Counted from the first letter of the stretch, positions 28,020 through 37,229 are shown. The stretch: 64,000 nt of DNA from Sphingomonas sp. (GCF_024508665.1 NZ_JANINP010000006.1:124001-188000); one strand, 5' to 3'. Made by a program: numbers and translations. The notes: a model not told the origin generated them from the letters alone.

Positions 28020-29264
28020 TTACGCCGCCTTGCGCAGTTCCAGCTCCAGCCGGTTCCAGATTTCGAGGAGTGCCTTGGTGAGGTCGCGCATCATGGTTTC
28101 GTCATGGGCGGGGCCTGGGGTGAAGCGCAGGCGTTCGGTGCCGCGCGGCACGGTCGGGTAATTGATCGGCTGGACGTAAACGCCGTATTCGGCGAGCAGG
28201 ATGTCGCTGATGCGCTTGGCCTTGACCGGATCGCCGACCATCAGTGGCACGATATGGGTGTCGCCCGGCAGGACGGGCAGCCCGGCTTCGGTCAGCATCG
28301 CCTTGAGCATTTTGGCCGAGGCCTGCTGGCCGTCGCGTTCGGCGCTCGACGCCTTGAGATGGCGCACGCTGGCGAGCACGCCGGCGACCAGCACCGGCGA
28401 CAGGCTGGTCGTGAAGATGAAGCCCGGCGCGTAGCTGCGGATGACGTCGATGATCGTCTGGTCGGCGGCGATATAGCCGCCCATCACGCCGAACGCCTTG
28501 CCCAGCGTGCCCTCGATGATCGTGATCCGGTCGGCGACGCCGTCGCGCTCGGATATGCCGCCGCCGCGCGGGCCGTACATGCCGACGGCATGGACCTCGT
28601 CGAGATAGGTCAGCGCATTGTACTTGTCGGCAAGGTCGCAGATCGCGGCGATCGGCGCGATATCGCCTTCCATCGAATAGACGCTCTCGAACGCGATCAG
28701 CTTGGGGACGTTGGCGTCCTCGGCCGCCAGCAGCTCTTCCAGATGCGCCAGGTCGTTGTGGCGGAACACGCGCTTCTCGCAACCCGAATTGCGGATGCCC
28801 GCGATCATCGAGGCGTGATTGAGTTCGTCCGAGAAGATGACGCAGCCAGGCAGGATCTTGCCCAAGGTCGCCAGGGTCGCCTCGTTCGAGACATAGCCCG
28901 AGGTGAACAGCAAGGCCCCTTCCTTGCCGTGGAGGTCGGCCAGTTCGCCTTCGAGATCGACATGGTAATGCGTGTTGCCGCCGATATTGCGCGTGCCGCC
29001 CGAGCCCGCACCGACATCGTGCAGCGCTTCTTCCATCGCCGCGATCACCTTGGGGTGCTGGCCCATCGCCAGATAATCGTTCGAGCACCACACCGTGATC
29101 GGCATCGGCCCGTTATGGCCGGCAAAACACCGCGCATTGGGGAACATCCCCTTGTTGCGCAAAATGTCGATGAACACGCGATACCGCCCCTCGGCATGCA
29201 GCCGGTCGATCGCCTGGGTGAATACCCGCGAATAATCGACGGGCCGCGCGGTGGAATCGCTCAT
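28020..29264 (-). CDS. hemA: 5-aminolevulinate synthase
   Basis: 414 residues. PLP enzyme condensing glycine with succinyl-CoA, the first step of heme synthesis by the C4 (Shemin) route used by alphaproteobacteria. Motifs are [39 protein letters not shown] and EGTLGKAFG with Schiff-base Lys256. Ends [12 protein letters not shown]. The start at 29264 is chosen by family fit ([15 protein letters not shown]); the frame runs 65 codons further without similarity. Confidence 0.98.
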   Translation of the reverse strand: MSDSTARPVDYSRVFTQAIDRLHAEGRYRVFIDILRNKGMFPNARCFAGHNGPMPITVWCSNDYLAMGQHPKVIAAMEEALHDVGAGSGGTRNIGGNTHYHVDLEGELADLHGKEGALLFTSGYVSNEATLATLGKILPGCVIFSDELNHASMIAGIRNSGCEKRVFRHNDLAHLEELLAAEDANVPKLIAFESVYSMEGDIAPIAAICDLADKYNALTYLDEVHAVGMYGPRGGGISERDGVADRITIIEGTLGKAFGVMGGYIAADQTIIDVIRSYAPGFIFTTSLSPVLVAGVLASVRHLKASSAERDGQQASAKMLKAMLTEAGLPVLPGDTHIVPLMVGDPVKAKRISDILLAEYGVYVQPINYPTVPRGTERLRFTPGPAHDETMMRDLTKALLEIWNRLELELRKAA

Positions 29265-29464
29265 GAAACGCGCCAATAACGCGGGTTTCGGCGATTTTCC
29301 ATGGGTAAGAGGTGCAAAAGGCGCAATCGCGACGCTGCTCTGCGTCAACGCAAGTGTCGCATTGCTGTGGTATGGAGCGAGTCGTCGTCGGCGTTCCGGG
29401 TCCGAGCAAGCCGGCGATTGAGAGCAGCAGGAAAGCTCCCGCTTGAGTCGTAGGAGCAAATGCG

Positions 29465-29638
29465 ATGGCCGATCAGATTGGCCCGACAGGCCAGGATGTA
29501 GAGTATCTCGCGCGGCGGGAAGCCCAGGAACGGATGGCGGCCGAGCAATCCGCCGATCCCTCCGCGCGCCGCGCCCATCGAGCGCTGGCCGAGCAATATG
29601 CCCGGCGGTTGCGCATGCCGCCGGTGCGGGCGGTTTGA
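29465..29638 (+). CDS. small conserved-looking hydrophilic protein
   Basis: 57 residues, [20 protein letters not shown] to PPVRAV, with GGAG 8 nt upstream of ATG. Almost all helical by appearance, charged, with repeated Arg/Glu/Ala heptads ([33 protein letters not shown]); no transmembrane segment, signal or Cys. It lies between hemA and murI, which both run on the minus strand, so its convergent end meets the murI stop 7 bp away. Unknown function; codon pattern and ribosome site make it a credible gene. Confidence 0.6.
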   Translation: MADQIGPTGQDVEYLARREAQERMAAEQSADPSARRAHRALAEQYARRLRMPPVRAV

Positions 29639-29644
29639 GAAGAG

Positions 29645-30436
29645 TTAGAGCGACTCGGCGCGATTGATGCCGTAGCGCGCGAGCGCCGGGGCGAGGTGGC
29701 GTTCGGCGTCGCCGAACCGGGTGAAGACCGCGCGGTGCAGCGGCGTCTCGGGCCAGTCCTGGCCTTCGGTCAGATGCGCGACCCGGCGCGCGATCCCGGG
29801 CGCGCCGTCGATGAAGCGCACCGGATGCGGCGCGGCTTCGGCGAGCTCCTCGGCAACCAGGGGGAAATGCGTGCAGGCATTGACCACGACATCGATCCGC
29901 TCACCGCCCGGCTGGTCGAACAGCCCGGCGATCGCCGCACGATACTCCGCGATCGGCCGCCTTTCGCCCTGGAGCTTGGCTTCGGCGAGTTCGACCAACG
30001 CGGCCGATCCGTGGCGCAGGACGATGCAATCGCCGGCAAAGCGCGCCGCGAGATCGTCGACATAAGGCTGGCGCACCGTCGCGTCGGTGCCGAGCACGCC
30101 GATCACGCGCGTCTCGCTGATCGCCGCGGCGGGCTTGATCGCCGGCACGGTACCGACGATCGGCAGATCGAGCGCGGCGCGTACCGCGCCCAGGGCGATC
30201 GTCGACGCGGTGTTGCAGGCAATCACGATCAGCCGCGGGCCGTAGCGCTCGGCCAGCCGTCCGAGCAAGGCCGGCACGCGCGCCGCGATCTCCAGCTCGC
30301 TCTTGGTGCCGTAGGGGAAGCCCGCCGAATCAGCGACATAGACCAAGGGTGCGCGAGGCAGCAGCGTTTGGGTGGCGGCGAGCACCGACAGCCCGCCGAC
30401 GCCGGAATCGAACAACAACAACGGGCGATCGTCCAT
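29645..30436 (-). CDS. murI: glutamate racemase
   Basis: 263 residues. Supplies D-glutamate for peptidoglycan. [11 protein letters not shown] near the start, catalytic Cys74 (VIACNTAST) and Cys188 ([10 protein letters not shown]), the two-base pair of cofactor-independent racemases. Full length. Divergent from plsY with a 95 bp gap. Confidence 0.97.
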   Translation of the reverse strand: MDDRPLLLFDSGVGGLSVLAATQTLLPRAPLVYVADSAGFPYGTKSELEIAARVPALLGRLAERYGPRLIVIACNTASTIALGAVRAALDLPIVGTVPAIKPAAAISETRVIGVLGTDATVRQPYVDDLAARFAGDCIVLRHGSAALVELAEAKLQGERRPIAEYRAAIAGLFDQPGGERIDVVVNACTHFPLVAEELAEAAPHPVRFIDGAPGIARRVAHLTEGQDWPETPLHRAVFTRFGDAERHLAPALARYGINRAESL

Positions 30437-30531
30437 GTACGGCCTCTAGGGGGATGCATCCATTCTGATCAAGATAAGTGGAAACACGGGTGCGGCTAGA
30501 TTATGTATCAAAACGACAGGGGAGCGTTCAC

Positions 30532-31140
30532 GTGGCGACGGAATATCTATGGGCAGCGCCGGCCGGCGCCGTGCTGCTCGGTTACCTTCTCGGCTCGATC
30601 CCGTTCGGCGTCATCCTGACCCGCGCCTTCGGCGCCGGTGACCTTCGCCAGATCGGATCGGGCAATATCGGCGCGACCAACGTCCTGCGGACGGGTCGCA
30701 AGGGTCTGGCCGCCGCGACCTTGCTGCTCGATCTCGCCAAGGGCGCCGCCGCGGTGCTGATCGCCGGCTGGCTGTTCCATGGTCATCAGATCCCCGCCGC
30801 CGCGGCCGTCTTGCTCGGCCATTGCTACCCGGTCTGGCTGAAGTTCAAGGGCGGCAAGGGCGTGGCGACCCTGATGGGAATCGTGCTCGCGCTGCACTGG
30901 CCGATCGGGCTGGTCTATGCCCTGGTCTGGCTGGGATTGCTTGGCGTGCTCCGCATTTCGTCGGTCGCCGGCATGACCGCCGCGATATCGGCGCCTGTCA
31001 CGGCAGCGGTGCTGGGCGATTTCGATGCGGTATTCCTGCTGGTCGCGCTGGCGCTGATCGTGCTCTGGAAGCATCGCGCCAATGTCGAGCGGCTGATCCA
31101 GGGCAACGAGCCGAGGATCGGCGCCAAGAAGGATGGCTGA
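30532..31140 (+). CDS. plsY: glycerol-3-phosphate acyltransferase PlsY
   Basis: 202 residues from the GTG at 30532 with GGGGAG 7 nt upstream; an ATG 18 codons earlier gives an unlikely hydrophilic tail. Integral membrane enzyme that acylates glycerol-3-phosphate using the acyl-phosphate made by PlsX. Motifs are GYLLGSIPFGVIL, RQIGSGNIGATNVLR, GHCYPVWLKFKGGKGVAT and VLWKHRANVERL. It overlaps dprA by 8 bp, a known pairing. Confidence 0.96.
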   Translation: MATEYLWAAPAGAVLLGYLLGSIPFGVILTRAFGAGDLRQIGSGNIGATNVLRTGRKGLAAATLLLDLAKGAAAVLIAGWLFHGHQIPAAAAVLLGHCYPVWLKFKGGKGVATLMGIVLALHWPIGLVYALVWLGLLGVLRISSVAGMTAAISAPVTAAVLGDFDAVFLLVALALIVLWKHRANVERLIQGNEPRIGAKKDG

Positions 31141-32215
31141 CTCCCGCGTCGCGCGATTGCGGCTGATCCGTACGCCGACGATCGGTCCCGTCACCTATCG
31201 CCAGTTGCTCGCACGGTTCGGCAGTGCCGAGCGCGCGATCGAGGCTTTGCCCGATCTCGCCGCGCGCGGTGGCGGCAAGGCGCCCAGGATCGCCGACGCC
31301 GCGGCGGTCGAACGCGAGATCGCGCGGGTGGAGACACTCGGCGCGCGCTATCTGTTCGTCGACGACATGGATTATCCGCCGCTGCTCGCCGAGCTCGACA
31401 ATGCGCCCGCGGTGATGACGATCCGGGGCGATACCGGACTGTTTGCGCGCACCAGCGTCGCGATGGTCGGCGCGCGCAACGCGTCCGCAGCAGCATGCCG
31501 CTTTGCCCGCGGGCTGGCGGTCGAGCTTGGGCGCGAGGGCGTGGTGATCGTCTCCGGCCTGGCCCGCGGGCTCGATACCGCGGCGCACCTGGGATCACTG
31601 GCGACCGGCACGATCGGCGTGATCGCGAGCGGCATCGACATCGCTTTCCCGCCCGAAAATCGGGCGCTGCAGGATCAAGTCGCCGAGCAGGGCCTGCTGA
31701 TCGCCGAGCAACCGCCGGGGAGCGAACCGCTGGCGCGCAATTTCCCGCACCGCAACCGCGTCATCGCCGGGCTGGCCACCGGCACCGTGGTGGTCGAGGC
31801 GGCGCCGCGATCGGGATCGCTAATCACCGCGCGGCTGGCGGCGGAGGCGGGACGTGACGTCATGGCGGTGCCCGGCAGCCCGCTCGAGCCGCGCGCGCAG
31901 GGTTGCAACCTGTTGATCCGCGAGGGCGCGACCCTGGTCCAATCGGCCGCCGACATTCTGGAGACGATCCGTCCGATCGACCCGCGCATGGTGCGCGCGC
32001 CGGTCAGCCCGTTCGAGGAGCGATCCGGCGGCGAGCCCGGCGATGCCGAGCGCCGCGCGCTGACCGGGCTGCTCGGCCCGGTGCCGGTCGCGATCGACGA
32101 ATTGATCCGCCAGTCGGGATTGCCGCCCGCGACGGTCGCGCTGATCCTGCTCGAACTCGAATTGGCCGGGCGCATCGAGCGCCATGCCGGCGGGCGGGTT
32201 AGTTTGATCCAATGA
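31133..32215 (+). CDS. dprA: DNA-processing protein DprA
   Basis: 360 residues. Loads RecA onto incoming single-stranded DNA in transformation and binds ssDNA in general. Rossmann-like core at about 85-290: VAMVGARNASAAACRFA, VSGLARGLDTAAH, PPENRAL, NFPHRNRVIAGL and EAAPRSGSLITARLA. The C-terminal winged helix (about 300-360, VAIDELIRQSGLPPATVA) is the DML1/DprA_WH type. It starts inside the plsY stop region (ATGGCTGA). No competence genes are visible nearby. Confidence 0.96.
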   Translation: MADSRVARLRLIRTPTIGPVTYRQLLARFGSAERAIEALPDLAARGGGKAPRIADAAAVEREIARVETLGARYLFVDDMDYPPLLAELDNAPAVMTIRGDTGLFARTSVAMVGARNASAAACRFARGLAVELGREGVVIVSGLARGLDTAAHLGSLATGTIGVIASGIDIAFPPENRALQDQVAEQGLLIAEQPPGSEPLARNFPHRNRVIAGLATGTVVVEAAPRSGSLITARLAAEAGRDVMAVPGSPLEPRAQGCNLLIREGATLVQSAADILETIRPIDPRMVRAPVSPFEERSGGEPGDAERRALTGLLGPVPVAIDELIRQSGLPPATVALILLELELAGRIERHAGGRVSLIQ

Positions 32216-32281
32216 TCCTGTAGGCGCTCGTTCCGAATATCGCTGACGAGTTGAGATTTGGAGTCGTTCGACCCGAGCTAA

Positions 32282-32389
32282 CGTCACCCCGGCCTTGTGC
32301 CGGGGTCCACCGGGCGGCAAGGCCCGGAAAAGAAGCTCCGCTGTTGCGCTAACCTGCACAGTGGATGCCGGGACAAGCCCGGCATGACG
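32282..32389. repeat. palindromic interspersed repeat A3
   Basis: Left arm ACCCCGG-type (TCACCCCGGCCTTGTGCCGG), right arm ATGCCGG-type (GGATGCCGGGACAAGCCCGG). It fills much of the gap after dprA; its right end is open in frame with the downstream small gene. Confidence 0.88.
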
Positions 32390-32442
32390 GTCAAGTCCAA
32401 TTATGCTCAACTACGGACAGTTCCTCAGGATCGGATCGAGCG

Positions 32443-32775
32443 ATGCCAAGTGTCGACTTCAACGCAGTGATTTTGATTTTGGACACGTTGACTGAAGATC
32501 AATTTTCGTTCGTCGAACTCGACGACTGTATCGGCAGGCACTATGGTCGCGACGTTATTTCCCACGCCCTCAAGCTCCTGGGCGACCGCGACCTGATCAG
32601 GATCATTGTGGGCGCCGATGCGTCGTCTGAAGCTCCACGGGAATTTTGGGCTGGCATGTTGGAAGATTTCTTCGTTTTAGCGCAAAGAGATCGTGCCGAA
32701 AGGGCGACACACTTCCTCGAACTCAGCACACGGGGACAGGAAATCATGAGCCTATTCGGTATAGGTGCCATGTGA
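32443..32775 (+). CDS. small winged-helix-like protein of unusual composition
   Basis: 110 residues from MPSVDFNAVILILDTL. Predicted helices FNAVILILDTLT, FVELDDCIGRHY, DVISHALKLLGDRDLIRII and a tail ending HFLELSTRGQEIMSLFG look like a winged helix-turn-helix with the closing pattern seen in MarR-type repressors; this is a fold guess, not a family match. GC and third-position GC are clearly lower than in neighbours (codons such as att ttg, act gaa gat caa ttt), suggesting transfer. The start is uncertain; the frame is open from 32365 inside repeat A3. Its TGA overlaps a GTG that opens the next ORF. Confidence 0.6.
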   Translation: MPSVDFNAVILILDTLTEDQFSFVELDDCIGRHYGRDVISHALKLLGDRDLIRIIVGADASSEAPREFWAGMLEDFFVLAQRDRAERATHFLELSTRGQEIMSLFGIGAM

Positions 32776-32888
32776 GCTCAGATAATACCCGGTTAGCGCG
32801 GCAGTTGAGAATTGGCGGTGATGTGCGCCACGCCAGACAATTGGTAATCGACCCGCTTCAACGCCACCCAGACGAGGTTTTCGCGTGA
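32772..32888 (+). CDS. possible 38-residue coupled ORF
   Basis: GTG at 32772 overlaps the previous stop (GTGA); its own TGA at 32886-32888 overlaps the GTG of the next gene (GTGA again). It encodes a charged peptide (SSDNTRLARQLRIGG..., ending PDEVFA) with no signal or hydrophobic part. AGG lies 6 nt before its GTG. It may be a real small protein, a coupling leader, or chance. Confidence 0.35.
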   Translation: MSSDNTRLARQLRIGGDVRHARQLVIDPLQRHPDEVFA

Positions 32889-33259
32889 CCCCGAATACCG
32901 CCCGCTTCCTGTTCCGCGGCGCCGCGATCTACGGCCTGATCGTCCTGTTGCCGCTCTATCTCCTCGAGCGTCAGGTGGCGGCCCCGGCCGCAGCGCTCGC
33001 CCATCCCGAATATTATTACGGTTTCATCGGCGCGGCGGCGGCGTGGCAGTTGGTCTATTGGACGATCGGCGGCGATCCGGTCCGCTATCGCGCGTTCATG
33101 CCGCTCGGTGTCGTCGCCAAGTTCGGTTTCTGGATTCCGACATTTTTGTTGTGGTTGAATGGACGCACGCCGACCTCCACCTTTGCGGTGACGAATGTCG
33201 ATCTCCTCCTGGGGATCGGCTTCTTCGTCGCCTGGCGGGGGCTCAAGGCACCCGCTTGA
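32885..33259 (+). CDS. small integral membrane protein, unknown function
   Basis: 124 residues with a GTG start (GAGG 7 nt upstream). Four predicted transmembrane helices (about 10-28, 44-62, 70-90, 103-120) with YYYGFIGAAAAWQLVYWTIGGDP between the first two, here quoted in part. No enzymatic motif. Base composition returns to the GC-rich norm. It overlaps the tiny ORF before it and ends 59 bp before topA. Confidence 0.72.
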   Translation: MTPNTARFLFRGAAIYGLIVLLPLYLLERQVAAPAAALAHPEYYYGFIGAAAAWQLVYWTIGGDPVRYRAFMPLGVVAKFGFWIPTFLLWLNGRTPTSTFAVTNVDLLLGIGFFVAWRGLKAPA

Positions 33260-33318
33260 CGGGCATCATCGGGGCTCCCCATCCTCGCGCGTACACGTAA
33301 GGACCGCTTTTCACCGCC

Positions 33319-35859
33319 ATGCAGCTTGTCATCGTCGAATCGCCGGCCAAGGCGAAAACCATCGAGAAATATCTGGGCAGCGACTATCGCGTTCTCGCGA
33401 GCTACGGCCATGTCCGCGACTTGCCGCCCAAGGACGGATCGGTCGATCCCGATGCCGGCTTCGCGATGGATTGGGAAAATTACGCCGACAAGGCGAAGCA
33501 GCTCAAGGCGATCACCGACGAGGCCAAGAAGGCCGATCGCTTGATCCTGGCGACCGACCCCGATCGCGAGGGCGAGGCGATTTCGTGGCACGTCCAGGAA
33601 GTGCTGCGCGGCCGCAAGGCGCTGCCCAAGCAAGTCGAGCGCGTCACCTTCAACGCGATCACCAAGGCGACGGTGACCGAGGCGATGCAGCATCCGCGCG
33701 AGCTCGACGAAGATCTGATCGACGCCTATCGCGCCCGCCGCGCGCTCGATTATCTGGTCGGCTTCACGCTCTCGCCGGTCCTCTGGCGCAAGCTCCCCGG
33801 CGCCAAGTCGGCGGGCCGCGTCCAGTCGGTCGCCCTGCGCCTGATCGTCGACCGCGAGCGCGAGATCGAGGCGTTCGTCGCGCAGGAATATTGGTCGGTC
33901 GCCGCGACGCTCGAACAGGACGGCACGCCGTTCACCGCGCGCCTCGTCAAATGGAATGGCGAGAAGCTCGACCGCCTGTCGATCGGCAAGGAAGGCGATG
34001 CGCTGAAGGCCAAGGCCGACGTCGAGAACGGCCGCTTCACCGTCCAGTCGGTCGAGACCAAGCCGGCGACGCGCAATCCACCGCCGCCCTTCACCACCTC
34101 GACCCTGCAGCAGGAAGCCGCGCGCAAGCTCGGCTTCTCGGCCAGCCACACGATGCGCATCGCCCAGGCGCTCTACGAGGATGGCGCGATCACCTATATG
34201 CGGACCGACGGCGTGCAGATGGACGGGTCGGCGATCTCGACCGCACGCAAGGCGATCACCGAGCGCTATGCCGCCAATTACGTCCCCGACAAGCCGCGCC
34301 AGTACCAGACCAAGGCGAAGAATGCGCAGGAAGCGCACGAGGCGATCCGTCCGACCGACTTCTCCAGGGATCGCGCCGGATCGGGCGATCATGCCCGGCT
34401 GTACGAACTGATCTGGAAGCGCGCGATGGCGAGCCAGATGGCCTCGGCGCAAATGGAGCGGACGACGATCGACCTGGCCGACGGCACCGGCCGCCACGGC
34501 TTGCGGGCGACCGGGCAGGTCGTGATGTTCCCCGGCTATCTCGCGCTTTACGAAGAAGGCCGCGACGACGAAGCCGATGAGGAATCGCGCCGCCTTCCGC
34601 GCTTGCGCGACGGCGACGTCCCGGCCAAGCGCGACGTCAGCGCCGAGCAGCATTTCACCCAGCCGCCGCCGCGTTTCTCCGAAGCGAGCCTGGTCAAACG
34701 GCTCGAGGAACTCGGCATCGGGCGCCCGTCGACCTATGCGTCGATCATCCAGACGCTCAAGGACCGCGACTATGTGCGGGTCGAGAAGAACCGCTTCTTC
34801 GCCGAGGAATCGGGCCGGCTGGTGACCGCCTTCCTCGAACGATTCTTCGAGAAATATGTCAGTTTCGACTTCACCGCGGGGCTGGAAGACGAGCTCGACG
34901 AGATTTCGGGCGGCCGCGCGCAATGGCAGGCCGTGCTCGAGGCCTTCTGGCGCGACTTCAAGCCGCGCACCGCCGAGGTGATGGAGTTCAAGCCGTCCGA
35001 AGTGACGCAACAACTCGACGAATTCCTCGCGCCCTATCTGTTCCCCGACAAGGCGGATGGCGGCGATCCGCGGCTCTGCCCCAATTGCGGCAAGGGCCAG
35101 CTGTCGCTGCGTGGTGGGCGGTTCGGCGCGTTCATCGCCTGCTCCAATTATCCCGAATGCAAATATACCCGCCGCTTCGCCCAGGCGGGCGCGGCGAGCG
35201 GGGAAGATACCGGCCCCGAATCCTTGGGCAAGGATCCGGAGACCGGCCTGGAGGTCGAGCGCAAGGCGGGGCGGTTCGGCCCCTACATCCAGCTTGGCGA
35301 GGGCAAGGACGCCAAGCGCGCGTCGATTCCCAAGGATATCGAGCTCGACCTCGACTGGGCCTTGAAGCTGCTGAGCCTGCCGCGCGAGATCGGCGCGCAT
35401 CCGGAGACGGGCAAGCCGATCACCGCCTCGATCGGCCGATACGGCCCCTATCTGGCGCATGACGGCAAATATGCCCGGCTGCAATCGACCGCCGAGGTGT
35501 TCGAGACCGGCATGAACGCCGCGGTGGTCAAGCTGGCCGAGGCGGCGGCGAACGGCGGCCGCCCGGCGCGCGGATCGCAGGCCCCGCTCAAGGTGCTGGG
35601 CGCGCATCCGCGTACCGAGGCCGAGATCAAGCTGATGGAAGGGCGCTATGGCGCCTATGTCACCGACGGCACGACCAACGCGACCCTGCCCAAGACGATC
35701 GACAAGGATCAGCTGACCCTGGAGGAAGCCGCACAATTGATCGACGCGCGTGCGGCCGCGGCGCCGGCCAAGGGGAAGCGGGGAGCGAAGAAGGCGCCTG
35801 CCAAGAAAGCAGCGGCGAAGAAGGCACCGGCCAAGAAGAAGGCCGCGGCAAAGACGTAA
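33319..35859 (+). CDS. topA: DNA topoisomerase I
   Basis: 846 residues. Type IA enzyme that relaxes negative supercoils. TOPRIM at about 1-115 (VIVESPAKAKTIEKYLG, ATDPDREGEAISWH); active-site Tyr293 in ITYMRTDGVQMDGS; a Cys4 zinc ribbon CPNCGKGQLSLRGGRFGAF... with the second pair CSNYPEC; then further strand repeats (KFGPYI-like: GRFGPYIQLG, GRYGPYLAHD). The last 35 residues are Lys/Ala-rich (KKAPAKKAAAKKAPAKKK), a tail common in GC-rich bacteria that adds nonspecific DNA binding. Opposes gyrB in supercoil control. Confidence 0.98.
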   Translation: MQLVIVESPAKAKTIEKYLGSDYRVLASYGHVRDLPPKDGSVDPDAGFAMDWENYADKAKQLKAITDEAKKADRLILATDPDREGEAISWHVQEVLRGRKALPKQVERVTFNAITKATVTEAMQHPRELDEDLIDAYRARRALDYLVGFTLSPVLWRKLPGAKSAGRVQSVALRLIVDREREIEAFVAQEYWSVAATLEQDGTPFTARLVKWNGEKLDRLSIGKEGDALKAKADVENGRFTVQSVETKPATRNPPPPFTTSTLQQEAARKLGFSASHTMRIAQALYEDGAITYMRTDGVQMDGSAISTARKAITERYAANYVPDKPRQYQTKAKNAQEAHEAIRPTDFSRDRAGSGDHARLYELIWKRAMASQMASAQMERTTIDLADGTGRHGLRATGQVVMFPGYLALYEEGRDDEADEESRRLPRLRDGDVPAKRDVSAEQHFTQPPPRFSEASLVKRLEELGIGRPSTYASIIQTLKDRDYVRVEKNRFFAEESGRLVTAFLERFFEKYVSFDFTAGLEDELDEISGGRAQWQAVLEAFWRDFKPRTAEVMEFKPSEVTQQLDEFLAPYLFPDKADGGDPRLCPNCGKGQLSLRGGRFGAFIACSNYPECKYTRRFAQAGAASGEDTGPESLGKDPETGLEVERKAGRFGPYIQLGEGKDAKRASIPKDIELDLDWALKLLSLPREIGAHPETGKPITASIGRYGPYLAHDGKYARLQSTAEVFETGMNAAVVKLAEAAANGGRPARGSQAPLKVLGAHPRTEAEIKLMEGRYGAYVTDGTTNATLPKTIDKDQLTLEEAAQLIDARAAAAPAKGKRGAKKAPAKKAAAKKAPAKKKAAAKT

Positions 35860-35860
35860 T

Positions 35861-35951
35861 CGTCACCCCGGACTTGTTCCGGGGTCCAATCCTCGACAAC
35901 GGAATCCTTCCGTTGTTGCACCTTGGATGCCGGAACAAGTCCGGCATGACG
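35861..35951. repeat. palindromic interspersed repeat A4
   Basis: ACCCCGG-type arm (CACCCCGGACTTGTTCCGGG) and ATGCCGG-type arm (TGCCGGAACAAGTCCGGCAT) around ACAACGGAATCCTTCCGTTGT, itself a palindrome in part. It begins one base after the topA stop, between the convergent topA and Sel1-like genes. Confidence 0.9.
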
Positions 35952-35967
35952 GTGGAGGATAAAGGGC

Positions 35968-36267
35968 TTAAGCCGCGCTGCGGCTCGTTGCGTTCAACCA
36001 CGACCGGGCGCGGGTCTGCGCCTCGGCGATTTCGCGCGCGGTCATCTCGTCGGCTATTTCGGCGCGGCAATGGCGTGCGCCTTCATGGCCACCACGCGAC
36101 GCGGCGAGGTTGAACCATTTGTGCGCCTCGATCAGGTCGAGATCGACTCCGTTCGCACCGGTCGAATAATCGACCCCGAGATCGTAACAGGCGTTCCAAT
36201 CGCCACGCGCGGCATCGATCAGCCGGCTCTCGATCAGAAATCGCGCATTCTTCAGGCTGCTGCCCAT
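35968..36267 (-). CDS. Sel1-like repeat protein
   Basis: 99 residues. A single Sel1/TPR-like helix pair: WNACYDLGVDYSTGANGVDL then DLIEAHKWFNLAASRGGHEGA matches the Sel1 consensus (A...LG.xY..G.GV..D...A..W...AA..G...A). Sel1 repeats mediate protein-protein contacts. No signal peptide, so cytosolic. Possibly in one unit with panC upstream (125 bp gap), although an inverted repeat in the gap suggests its own control. Confidence 0.8.
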   Translation of the reverse strand: MGSSLKNARFLIESRLIDAARGDWNACYDLGVDYSTGANGVDLDLIEAHKWFNLAASRGGHEGARHCRAEIADEMTAREIAEAQTRARSWLNATSRSAA

Positions 36268-36324
36268 CTCGCCAACCCCTTTATCCCTTTGGCCGGGCTA
36301 CCTTGGAGGCAGAGGGGTCAACAA

Positions 36325-36346
36325 ATGGTTAACGGCATTTAACCAT
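36325..36346. promoter_or_regulatory. perfect inverted repeat upstream of the Sel1-like gene
   Basis: ATGGTTAA (36325-36332), CGGCAT, TTAACCAT (36339-36346), 58 bp before the Sel1-like start. It contains TTAA-N6-TTAA, close to the CtrA box (N7). A regulator site is plausible; identity not shown. Confidence 0.4.
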
Positions 36347-36392
36347 GAAATTCAGGGCGCTGTTTGGTTCGGCCGCGCCGAACGTGCGGCGC

Positions 36393-37229
36393 CTACAAAG
36401 GCGCAGCTATGTCGAGATTGTCGATCAGGCGGGTCGTGCCGATTCGCGCCGCGGCCAGCAGGCGCCGCCGTTGGCCCGGCCGCGGCTCGCCAAGGGTCGC
36501 TGCATCGACCAGCGCGACATAGTCGGGAACGAACCCGGCGCCGGTCAGCGACCTCGTGGCGGCGTCGAGGGCACCCGGCTCCCCCGCCTCGATCGCGCGC
36601 TTCGCCTCGGCCAGCGCGCGCGGCAGCGCCACCGCCCGGCTCCTCTCGTCGGGCGAGAGGTAAATGTTGCGCGACGACAAAGCGAGCCCGTCCGCCTCGC
36701 GTACCGTCGGCACGCCGACGATCTCCAGTCCCATGTCCAGATCAGCGACCATGCGGCGGATCACCGCCAGCTGCTGAAAATCCTTTTCGCCGAAGAACGC
36801 GATATCCGGGCGCACCTGGTTGAACAATTTGGTCACGACCGTCGCGACGCCGTCGAAATGGCCGGGCCGCGCGGCGCCGTCGAGCCCTTCGCTCACCCCC
36901 GAGACCGACACGTTGGTGGCGAAACCCGCCGGGTACATGTCGTCGACGCCGGGCATCCACAACAGGTCGCAGCCATGCGCGATCAGCAGCGCCTTGTCGG
37001 CCTCCGCCGGGCGCGGATAGCGTGACAGATCCTCGTTCGGTCCGAATTGCTTCGGGTTGACGAAGATCGAGGCGACAACCTTCGCCCCGGTTGCCAGCGC
37101 GGCATCGACCAGCGCCATATGGCCTGCATGAAGCGCGCCCATCGTCGGGACCAGCGCGACGCGCGCGCCATCGCCGCGCAGGCCAGCGACGGCGCGTCTC
37201 AAATCGGGCAGGTGATGGACTATTTGCAT
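36393..37229 (-). CDS. panC: pantoate-beta-alanine ligase
   Basis: 278 residues from MQIVHHLPDLRRAV (37229). ATP-dependent synthesis of pantothenate for coenzyme A. VPTMGALHAGHMALV holds the HxGH-like nucleotide motif (34-37); FVNPKQFGPNEDLSRYPR, FFGEKDFQQLAVIRRM and VREADGLALSSRNIYL (KMSKS equivalent) are all present. Divergent from mipZ 74 bp away, an arrangement I also expect from other sphingomonads. The frame is open upstream 32 codons without similarity. Confidence 0.97.
   Translation of the reverse strand: MQIVHHLPDLRRAVAGLRGDGARVALVPTMGALHAGHMALVDAALATGAKVVASIFVNPKQFGPNEDLSRYPRPAEADKALLIAHGCDLLWMPGVDDMYPAGFATNVSVSGVSEGLDGAARPGHFDGVATVVTKLFNQVRPDIAFFGEKDFQQLAVIRRMVADLDMGLEIVGVPTVREADGLALSSRNIYLSPDERSRAVALPRALAEAKRAIEAGEPGALDAATRSLTGAGFVPDYVALVDAATLGEPRPGQRRRLLAAARIGTTRLIDNLDIAAPL

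Noticed and set aside
32646..32888. 80-residue frame overlapping the small winged-helix-like gene
   Set aside because: Mostly out of frame with the better gene; only its last part, as the 38-codon ORF from GTG 32772, has supporting signals.
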